From Deltaproteobacteria bacterium UBA2409 (GTDB lineage: Bacteria; Bdellovibrionota_C; UBA2361; DDRT01): a DNA stretch of 64,000 nt. The notes beneath the pieces are model-generated. The model was not told the DNA's origin. It was given only the letters and a program-made list of their open reading frames with translations, and made no database searches. The stretch lies in the NCBI GenBank assembly GCA_002343185.1, contig DDRT01000020.1:84657-148656 (forward strand). The letters are read 5' to 3'. The position numbers and the translations under genes were made by a program. Positions 57,795 to 64,000 of the stretch are shown in pieces (the stretch's first letter is position 1; each line of letters opens with the position of its first letter).

Positions 57795-59906
57795 ATGAGT
57801 AAGGTAGATTTATCAAAGGTTAGAAATATCGGCATCATGGCTCACATTGATGCAGGTAAAACCACGACCACAGAACGGGTTCTGTTCTATACAGGTATTA
57901 ATTATAAGATCGGTGAGGTTCATGATGGTGGAGCAACCATGGATTACATGGAGCTTGAGCAGGAGCGTGGAATCACAATCACTTCCGCAGCTACCACCTG
58001 TACTTGGAAGGGGCAAGATGGTGACAGGCCCGAGCATAAGATCAACATAATCGATACTCCTGGTCACGTGGACTTTACAATTGAAGTTGAACGAAGTCTT
58101 AGAGTATTAGATGGAGCTGTTGCTGTTTTTGATGGAGTTAGCGGTGTTGAGCCTCAATCCGAAACTGTTTGGCGCCAGGCTAACAAGTTCAAAGTTCCAA
58201 GATTCTGCTTCATTAATAAAATGGACAGAATGGGTGCTGACTTTGAAAAAGGTGTTCAATCTATCCGTGAAAAGCTCGGCGCAAAAGCTTTACCAATTCA
58301 GATCCCAATCGGCGCCGAGAGTAGCTTCTTAGGTGTAGTAGATCTTATTAAAATGAAGGGCTATTACTACTTAGACGAATCTAAAGGTGCAAAATTCGAA
58401 GAAAAGGAAGTCGAAGGTGAACTTCTAGAGCAAGCTAAGGCAGCGAGAGATTTGATGCTTGAGACGCTCTCTGAAGTAGATGATTCGATCATGGAGAAAT
58501 ATCTAAATGGCGTTGAGATCTCTGTTGATGAGATCAAGGCAGCTATTAGAAAAGCTACCATTGCTATGCAACTTTTCCCTGTAATTTGCGGAAGTGCATT
58601 TAAAAATAAAGGTGTCCAACCACTATTAGACTGTGTAGTAGATTATCTTCCTTCGCCACTAGATATTCCTCCTGTATCAGGGATTGAGCCCGATACACCT
58701 AAAGGTCAAGAACCAAAACAGATCGAAAGGAAAGCTTCAGCAGATGAGCCATTCTCTGCATTAGCATTCAAGATCATAACTGACCCATACGTTGGAGTAT
58801 TAACCTTCTTTAGAGTTTACTCAGGAAAGATTGAGCCAGGAACATCAATTTATAACTCAAGAAGAGGCAAAAGAGAGCGTATCGGCAGGATCGTTAAGAT
58901 GCATGCAGATAAAAGAGAAGAGGTTAAAATTCTTGAAGCCGGAGATATCGGGGCAGCTGTTGGATTAAAAGAAACAATAACTGGTGATACTCTTTGTGAT
59001 GAAAATAAACCTATTTTATTAGAATCAATTGAGGCACCAATTCCAGTTATTAGTGTAGCAATCGAGCCAAAGACAAAAGCTGATGAAGAAAAGATGGGTC
59101 TTAGCTTAGCTAAACTCTCTAAGGAAGATCCTTCGCTTAAAGTTTCGTCAGATCAAGAATCAGGACAAACAATTATCGCAGGAATGGGAGAGCTTCACCT
59201 TGATATCATCAAGCAAAGACTATTCCGTGAATTCGGTGTTGATACGACAGTTGGTAAACCACAGGTTGCATACCGAGAAACAATTGTTAACAAAGCAGAG
59301 GGCGAATATAAGCACGCAAAGCAATCAGGAGGACGTGGACAGTTTGGACATGTATTTTTGAGGGTAGAACCGAAAGAACCAGGATCAGGATTTGAATTTG
59401 TTGATGAGATCAAAGGGGGAGTAATCCCTAAAGAATATATTCCAGCTGTTGAAGCTGGAGTAGAGGAGGCACTTGCAGGAGGTATTCTAGCTGGATATCC
59501 GGTTATAGATCTTAAGGTGACCCTTCATTTTGGAAGTTTCCACGAAGTTGATTCAAGCGAGATTGCATTTAAAATTGCAGGATCGATCTGTGTTAAAGAA
59601 ACTTGCCGTAAGGCACAGCTTCAGCTTCTTGAGCCAATCATGCTCGTAGAAGTGGTAGTACCAGATGATTTTGTGAGCAACATCGTGGGAGATCTCAACC
59701 GTAGACGTGCTCGAATTTTAGGATTAGAGCCTCGCGGTGGAGGTCAAGGTGTAAGAGCTGAGGTTCCTCTGTCTGAGATGTTTGGTTACTCGACTGATTT
59801 AAGGTCGAGCTCTCAGGGTAGAGCAACCTTTACAATGGAATTCCATCACTACGCGCCGGTACCGAACGCAGTAGCAGAAGGGATTATTAACAAAACGGCC
59901 GCATAA
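57795..59906 (+). CDS. fusA: elongation factor G
   Basis: 703 residues. G1 AHIDAGKTTTTERVLF, switch II DTPGHVDFTIEVERSLRVLDG, G4 NKMDRMGAD; domains II-V follow, with RGGGQGVRAEVPLSEMFGYS in domain V. Switch I here (QERGITITSAATTC) is canonical. GTP-driven translocase. A GAAGGAAA-like site lies before the ATG, 18 bp after rpsG. Confidence 0.99.
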   Translation: MSKVDLSKVRNIGIMAHIDAGKTTTTERVLFYTGINYKIGEVHDGGATMDYMELEQERGITITSAATTCTWKGQDGDRPEHKINIIDTPGHVDFTIEVERSLRVLDGAVAVFDGVSGVEPQSETVWRQANKFKVPRFCFINKMDRMGADFEKGVQSIREKLGAKALPIQIPIGAESSFLGVVDLIKMKGYYYLDESKGAKFEEKEVEGELLEQAKAARDLMLETLSEVDDSIMEKYLNGVEISVDEIKAAIRKATIAMQLFPVICGSAFKNKGVQPLLDCVVDYLPSPLDIPPVSGIEPDTPKGQEPKQIERKASADEPFSALAFKIITDPYVGVLTFFRVYSGKIEPGTSIYNSRRGKRERIGRIVKMHADKREEVKILEAGDIGAAVGLKETITGDTLCDENKPILLESIEAPIPVISVAIEPKTKADEEKMGLSLAKLSKEDPSLKVSSDQESGQTIIAGMGELHLDIIKQRLFREFGVDTTVGKPQVAYRETIVNKAEGEYKHAKQSGGRGQFGHVFLRVEPKEPGSGFEFVDEIKGGVIPKEYIPAVEAGVEEALAGGILAGYPVIDLKVTLHFGSFHEVDSSEIAFKIAGSICVKETCRKAQLQLLEPIMLVEVVVPDDFVSNIVGDLNRRRARILGLEPRGGGQGVRAEVPLSEMFGYSTDLRSSSQGRATFTMEFHHYAPVPNAVAEGIINKTAA

Positions 59907-59940
59907 AGGAGTTTTTAACTTAAATTAAAAAAGGAAAAGT

Positions 59941-61137
59941 ATGGCAAAACAGAAGTTTGAACGTACAAAGCCACACGTAAACGTAGGGACAATTGGACAC
60001 GTTGACCACGGTAAGACCACTCTTACTGCGGCGCTTGTTGCATGTCAGGCTAGACGTAATCTTGCAACCATGAAGTCCTATAAGGACATCGCAAAAGGTG
60101 GAACAGAGCGGGATGAGTCAAAGACAGTAACAATTGCAAGTGCTCACGTAGAGTATGAAACAGCAAATCGTCACTATGCTCACGTGGATTGTCCAGGACA
60201 CGCTGACTACGTAAAGAACATGATCACAGGTGCTGCTCAGATGGACGGAGCAATTCTTGTAGTAAGTGCAGTTGATGGCCCAATGCCTCAAACAAGAGAG
60301 CACATTCTACTTGCTCGTCAGGTAGGAGTTCCAAAGATCGTTGTGTTCTTGAATAAGTGCGACGCTGTTGATGATAAAGAACTTCTAGATCTCGTTGAGA
60401 TGGAAGTTAGAGATCTTCTCAATCAGTATGGATTCCCAGGAGATGACACTCCAGTAATCAGAGGAAGTGCTCTAAAGGCACTCAATGGAGAAGAAGATGA
60501 GCTTGGAGTTGGTTCAATTGATAAGCTTCTAGCTACTATTGATGAATACGTTCCAGTTCCTGAGCGTGATATTGATAAGCCATTCTTAATGTCAGTTGAA
60601 GATGTATTCTCTATCGAAGGTAGAGGTACTGTTGCAACTGGCCGTATTGAGCGTGGTGTCGTTAAAGTTGGAGAAGAAGTTGAGATCGTAGGTCTTAGGG
60701 ATACTCAAAAGACTACTGTTACTGGTATCGAAATGTTCCGTAAGTCACTTGATGAAGGTGTTGCAGGCGATAATGCTGGATGTCTTCTAAGAGGTCTTAA
60801 GAGAACTGATGTAGAAAGAGGACAAGTTCTTTCAAAGCCAGGCACAGTTAAGCCACACACTAAATTTAAAGCAGAGGCCTACATTCTGAAGAAGGATGAA
60901 GGAGGTCGTCATAAACCTTTCTTTGCTGGATATAGACCTCAGTTTTATTTCAGAACAACTGATGTGACTGGAAGCATTAAGCTCCCAGATGGTGTTGAAA
61001 TGGCGATGCCAGGAGACAGAATTACAATTGAAGTAGAACTACACCTTCCAATAGCTATGGAGAAGCAATCAAGATTTGCAATCCGAGAAGGAGGAAAGAC
61101 TGTTGGTTCCGGAGTTGTAACGGAGGTTATAGCTTAA
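59941..61137 (+). CDS. tuf: elongation factor Tu with a non-canonical switch I
   Basis: 398 residues. P-loop GHVDHGKT, DCPGHADYVKNMITGAAQMDGA and NKCDAVDDKE are standard, as are domains II and III (FSIEGRGTVATGRIERG, GYRPQFYFRTTDVTG). Switch I is unusual: where most bacteria have RGITI followed by S/N-T-x-HVEY, this protein reads SKTVTIASAHVEY, after SYKDIAKGGTERDE. The Thr64 that coordinates Mg is kept. I recall the same wording in planctomycete EF-Tu. AAGGAAA precedes the ATG. Confidence 0.97.
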   Translation: MAKQKFERTKPHVNVGTIGHVDHGKTTLTAALVACQARRNLATMKSYKDIAKGGTERDESKTVTIASAHVEYETANRHYAHVDCPGHADYVKNMITGAAQMDGAILVVSAVDGPMPQTREHILLARQVGVPKIVVFLNKCDAVDDKELLDLVEMEVRDLLNQYGFPGDDTPVIRGSALKALNGEEDELGVGSIDKLLATIDEYVPVPERDIDKPFLMSVEDVFSIEGRGTVATGRIERGVVKVGEEVEIVGLRDTQKTTVTGIEMFRKSLDEGVAGDNAGCLLRGLKRTDVERGQVLSKPGTVKPHTKFKAEAYILKKDEGGRHKPFFAGYRPQFYFRTTDVTGSIKLPDGVEMAMPGDRITIEVELHLPIAMEKQSRFAIREGGKTVGSGVVTEVIA

Positions 61138-61138
61138 C

Positions 61139-61453
61139 ATGATTGGCGGACAAAAGATCAGAATTCGGTTACGAGGTTACGACTTTAAGCAACTCGATAC
61201 TGCTGTTGCAGACATCGTAGGAACGGTGAGAAGAACAGGAGGACGGGTTGCTGGGCCAATCCCTCTTAAAACAAGAATTCAGAAGTTTACGGTTCAGCGT
61301 TCAACGTTCATAGATAAAAAATCACGTGAACAGTTTGAAATGAGAACCCATAAAAGACTTCTAGATATTTTGGAGCCAACCCAACAAACAATTGATGAGT
61401 TAGGTAAGCTTGAACTTTCTAGCGGAATCGATGTGGAGATAAAGCTTCAATAG
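61139..61453 (+). CDS. rpsJ: 30S ribosomal protein S10
   Basis: 104 residues. KIRIRLRGYDFKQLDTAV, GPIPLKTRIQKFTVQRSTFIDKKSREQFEMRTHKRL in parts, and ILEPTQQTIDEL define S10/NusE, which also acts in NusA-NusG antitermination. It starts 1 bp after tuf, continuing str directly into the S10 operon as in many phyla. Confidence 0.99.
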   Translation: MIGGQKIRIRLRGYDFKQLDTAVADIVGTVRRTGGRVAGPIPLKTRIQKFTVQRSTFIDKKSREQFEMRTHKRLLDILEPTQQTIDELGKLELSSGIDVEIKLQ

Positions 61454-61486
61454 AGTTTGAACAGTTTATATAGAGGCTAAAGAGCA

Positions 61487-62158
61487 ATGGAAAGAATGTT
61501 TCCAGAAGGATTGGTAGGGAAGAAGCTTGGAATGACGCAAGTGTTTACTGATGATGGTAAAGCCATCCCGGTTACCGCGATTCAAGTAGGGCCCTGCTAT
61601 GTTCTTCAGATAAAAACAGTTGAGAATGATGGTTACAGCGCGGTTCAATTAGGTTTTGAGCCAAAGAAACCACAAAGAGTAGACCGAGCTTTAACAGGAC
61701 ATTTCTCAAAAGCTGAGAAAGGTGCGTTTTACTACGTTAAGGAAGTAAGGTGCGATGTAGAGAAACTTGGATGGACTGAGCTTGGAAAAGAGCTTAATGC
61801 AACAGATGTTTTCTCGCAGGGGCTCTTTGTTGATGTCTCTGGAATCTCTATTGGAAGAGGTTTCTCGGGAGTTTTCAAAAAATTCGGAGTTAAAGGGCAA
61901 CCGTCTACTCGTGGAACTCACGAGGTTAGAAGACACATAGGTTCAATCGGATGTCGTAAGTTTCCAGGACGAGTATTTAAGAATAAAAAAATGCCAGGTC
62001 AATTCGGGAATGAAAACGTTACGATTGTAAACCTTGAAATTGTTGCAGTGCACAGCGACAAGAACGTAATTCTTGTAAAAGGCGGAGTACCTGGAGCGAA
62101 GGGTTCGTATGTAGTGGTCAAGAAAGCCAAGAAAAGAACCCAGAAGGAGGCAGCATAA
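61487..62158 (+). CDS. rplC: 50S ribosomal protein L3
   Basis: 223 residues. GLVGKKLGMTQVFTDDGK, the VDVSGISIGRGFSGVFKKFG block and GSIGCRKFPGRVFKNKKMPG are L3. L3 nucleates 50S assembly near the peptidyl-transferase centre. Its stop overlaps the rplD start as TAATG. Confidence 0.99.
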   Translation: MERMFPEGLVGKKLGMTQVFTDDGKAIPVTAIQVGPCYVLQIKTVENDGYSAVQLGFEPKKPQRVDRALTGHFSKAEKGAFYYVKEVRCDVEKLGWTELGKELNATDVFSQGLFVDVSGISIGRGFSGVFKKFGVKGQPSTRGTHEVRRHIGSIGCRKFPGRVFKNKKMPGQFGNENVTIVNLEIVAVHSDKNVILVKGGVPGAKGSYVVVKKAKKRTQKEAA

Positions 62159-62778
62159 TGGAAAAATATCCAGTAGTTGACACCTCAGGTAAAAAGGTTG
62201 GGGAAATTGAGTTAAACCCGAGTATTTTTGGATTTGAGTCTCGTCCTGATCTTGTACATGACGTTGTAGTTTGGCAGAGAAATTGTGCTAGGCGTGGAAC
62301 TCATGACTGTATCCATAAAGGTGAAATGGAAGCTTCCTCAAAGAAGCCTTATAAGCAGAAAGGTACAGGCCGAGCTAGAGCCGGTGGAGTAGACTCTCCA
62401 CTATGGGTAGGCGGAGCTGTAGCTCATGGACCGAGACCAAGAAGTTACGAGACACGGGTTACAAAGCGAAGAAGAAAGGAAGGCTTATTTTCAGTTCTTT
62501 CTGATAAGGTTCGAGAAAAAAAGTTAGTAGTGATCGATAGCTTTGGAATTGAAAGTCCAAAAACTAAGAGCATGGAAAAGATTCTAAAAAATGTATGCCA
62601 GGGCTCAGCATTAGTAGTAGCCGATTCGGACAGAGTTCCGGTTGGTGTATCAACTAGGAATCTGAAGTTTGCAAAATATCTCGATGTAGCTGGGGTAAAC
62701 ACATACGATCTTCTAAAGAAGGAGTATTTTGTTTGCTCCAAGGAAGCACTAGAGAAGCTTCAAAAGGAGATAGCGTAA
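62158..62778 (+). CDS. rplD: 50S ribosomal protein L4
   Basis: 206 residues. VWQRNCARRGTHDCIHKGEM, the loop KKPYKQKGTGRARAG that reaches the peptide tunnel, and SPLWVGGAVAHGPRPRSYE. In enterobacteria L4 represses the S10 operon; no control site is recognisable here. Overlaps rplC and rplW by TAATG. Confidence 0.98.
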   Translation: MEKYPVVDTSGKKVGEIELNPSIFGFESRPDLVHDVVVWQRNCARRGTHDCIHKGEMEASSKKPYKQKGTGRARAGGVDSPLWVGGAVAHGPRPRSYETRVTKRRRKEGLFSVLSDKVREKKLVVIDSFGIESPKTKSMEKILKNVCQGSALVVADSDRVPVGVSTRNLKFAKYLDVAGVNTYDLLKKEYFVCSKEALEKLQKEIA

Positions 62779-63107
62779 TGTTTGGTCGTAAGAAGAAGAA
62801 ACAGATCGAAGTAGCGGATTCAAAGGACTACAAGGTGGTTCTTGAGCCGTTTATTACAGAGAAAGCCGCCTTTGTTGGAAACGATGGTAGTGTGGTTGTC
62901 CTCAAAGTTGCTCCTCGTGCTTCAAAGGTAGAGATAAGAGAAGCTGTTGAGAGAATTTTTAAAGTAGGTGTCGATTCGGTTAGAACGACTAACTACCTTG
63001 GAAAGTTCAAAAGAACTGCAAGAGGTATCGGACAGAAGCCAAAATTCAAAAAAGCTTATGTTACTCTCAAAAAAGGTCAGACAATTGATTTTGTGGAAGG
63101 GTTTTAA
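62778..63107 (+). CDS. rplW: 50S ribosomal protein L23
   Basis: 109 residues from MFGRKKKKQIEV at 62778. The open frame extends 15 codons upstream into rplD, but the TAATG coupling shows the true start. L23 features: VVLEPFITEKAAF, VVLKVAPRASKVEIREAVERIF, KVGVDSVRTTNYLGKFKR. It lines the tunnel exit and docks SRP and trigger factor. Confidence 0.97.
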   Translation: MFGRKKKKQIEVADSKDYKVVLEPFITEKAAFVGNDGSVVVLKVAPRASKVEIREAVERIFKVGVDSVRTTNYLGKFKRTARGIGQKPKFKKAYVTLKKGQTIDFVEGF

Positions 63108-63110
63108 TCT

Positions 63111-63944
63111 ATGAAAAAATATTCGCCCATAACTCCATCAAGAAGGTTTCTGACTACTATAGAAACTACTGATATTACTAAGAAGCGACCAGAAAAAAGC
63201 CTCTTAAAGAAGAAAACTAGAACTGGTGGTAGAAATAGTTTTGGAAGAGCTACCAATATTAATGTTGGTGGTGGTCATAAGAAGAGATACAGAATCATCG
63301 ATTTTAAAAGAGACAAACGAGGCATTGCTGGAGTAGTTGCAGCAATTGAGTACGATCCTCATAGAACTTGTAGAATTGCTTTGATTCACTACAAGGACGG
63401 AGAGAAGAGATACATTCTAGCTCCAATCGGATTGTCAGTCGGTGATAAGGTAGAAGCTGGCATTGATGTTGAGATTAAACCCGGTAATGCTTTACCTCTT
63501 AAAGCAATTCCAGTCGGAGTTGATCTACACAACATCGAAACTAAAGTTAACGGTGGTGGTCAGTTAGTCAGATCGGCAGGGGTTGGTGCTCAGTTAGTAG
63601 CTAAAGAAGGCTCATATGCGACTCTTAGAATGCCTTCTGGAGAGATGAGAAAAGTTCATGAAGAGTGTTTTGCTACTATTGGTAGAGTTGGAAACCCAGA
63701 TCACTCAAACATGGTGATTGGAAAAGCCGGTAGAAGTAGATGGCTTGGAATACGTCCTCACAATAGAGGAGTTACTAAGAACCCAGTTGATCACCCAATG
63801 GGTGGAGGAGAAGGAAGGTCATCCGGAGGTAGACATCCTTGTACTCCAGCTGGAAAACCAACTAAGGGATACAAAACTAGACACAATAAGCGAACTGATA
63901 AGTTTATCGTGCGAAGAAGAAGTGCGAATAAGAATAGAGGGTAA
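63111..63944 (+). CDS. rplB: 50S ribosomal protein L2
   Basis: 277 residues, standard length. KYSPITPSRRFLTT, the AGVVAAIEYDPHRTCRIALI segment, RSAGVGAQLVAKEG and the functional WLGIRPHNRGVTKNPVDHPMGGGEGRSSGGRHP tail in parts, including the His that matters for peptidyl transfer. 3 bp after rplW. Confidence 0.99.
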   Translation: MKKYSPITPSRRFLTTIETTDITKKRPEKSLLKKKTRTGGRNSFGRATNINVGGGHKKRYRIIDFKRDKRGIAGVVAAIEYDPHRTCRIALIHYKDGEKRYILAPIGLSVGDKVEAGIDVEIKPGNALPLKAIPVGVDLHNIETKVNGGGQLVRSAGVGAQLVAKEGSYATLRMPSGEMRKVHEECFATIGRVGNPDHSNMVIGKAGRSRWLGIRPHNRGVTKNPVDHPMGGGEGRSSGGRHPCTPAGKPTKGYKTRHNKRTDKFIVRRRSANKNRG

Positions 63945-63984
63945 GTGAGTATGGCAATGGCACATGGCAGGAGGATTTTCATAA

Positions 63985-64000
63985 ATGGCTAGATCACAAT
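63985..64000 (+). CDS. rpsS: 30S ribosomal protein S19, 5' end only
   Basis: ATG at 63985 opens MARSQ, the usual S19 start (MARS...), 10 nt after an AGGAGG site and 40 bp after rplB, exactly where rpsS stands in the S10 operon. Cut by the window edge. Confidence 0.75.

Noticed and set aside
57813..60303. Reverse-strand and other-frame ORFs within fusA and tuf
   Set aside because: Shadows of highly biased genes, without start signals or recognisable domains.

Overview
The window is a gene-dense, AT-leaning piece of a Gram-negative bacterial chromosome, closing with the str/S10 ribosomal operon. Evidence for a Gram-negative cell: lipoprotein signal peptides, periplasmic-type enzymes (SCO1, a glutathione peroxidase with a signal peptide), an MlaF-like ATPase, a polysaccharide glycosyltransferase cluster and a cyclopropane-fatty-acid-type lipid operon. 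The phylum cannot be fixed from sequence alone. Many families look proteobacterial (ApaG, PrmA, SCO1, DUF1365-CFA), but EF-Tu has a non-canonical switch I that I associate, from memory, with Planctomycetota and relatives. GTG and TTG starts, 1-4 bp overlaps and very short leaders are common. There is no rRNA, CRISPR array, transposase or phage region.

Layout. 1-7.0 kb: a DnaJ-like chaperone and a membrane methyltransferase (-), an isoaspartyl-methyltransferase-like protein and an M23 peptidase (+), a hairpin-rich stretch with tRNA-Arg(CCU), a secreted zincin, an IHF/HU gene with two unknown co-translated partners, then a YjeF-like protein and a Dam-type methylase (-). 7.0-16.3 kb: a repeat field, SGNH hydrolase, lipoprotein and ApaG, then an HD hydrolase, MDR dehydrogenase, prmA with an HU/SUFU-like partner, trxA, a cysteine-less SplB-like protein and a thiolase. 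16.4-21 kb: an exopolysaccharide/O-antigen cluster (GT2, two GT4, a polyprenyl-phosphate sugar transferase). 21-29 kb: a secreted unknown, SCO1, a SNF2 helicase, a coiled-coil methyltransferase, GT4 and endonuclease IV. 29-37.3 kb (-): folB, indoleamine 2,3-dioxygenase, htpX, glutathione peroxidase and a four-gene lipid-modification operon. 37.3-38.3 kb: an inverted pair of four-helix-bundle (23S-IVP) genes inserted between duplicated flanks. 38.3-44.8 kb: a cold-shock protein, then a tight operon of hybrid histidine kinase, Dus, MlaF-like ATPase, a Ski2-type helicase split in two, and an EamA transporter. 44.9-56.7 kb: apt, hisS, a kinase-like/phosphatase pair, a 17-repeat ELW protein, a GT-C glycosyltransferase and an 1100-residue transglutaminase-DUF58 fusion. 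56.9-64 kb: rpsL-rpsG-fusA-tuf-rpsJ-rplC-rplD-rplW-rplB-rpsS.

The most distinctive non-gene signal is a set of intergenic palindromes: a GGGGTCAGG family with nested stems, a hairpin family whose stems vary while the frame stays constant, and a tandem copy of the tRNA-Arg 3' end plus hairpin. The most unusual genes are the TGc-DUF58 fusion, the split helicase, the radical-SAM-like protein without cluster cysteines, the HU-SUFU fusion and the bacterial IDO coupled to FolB.
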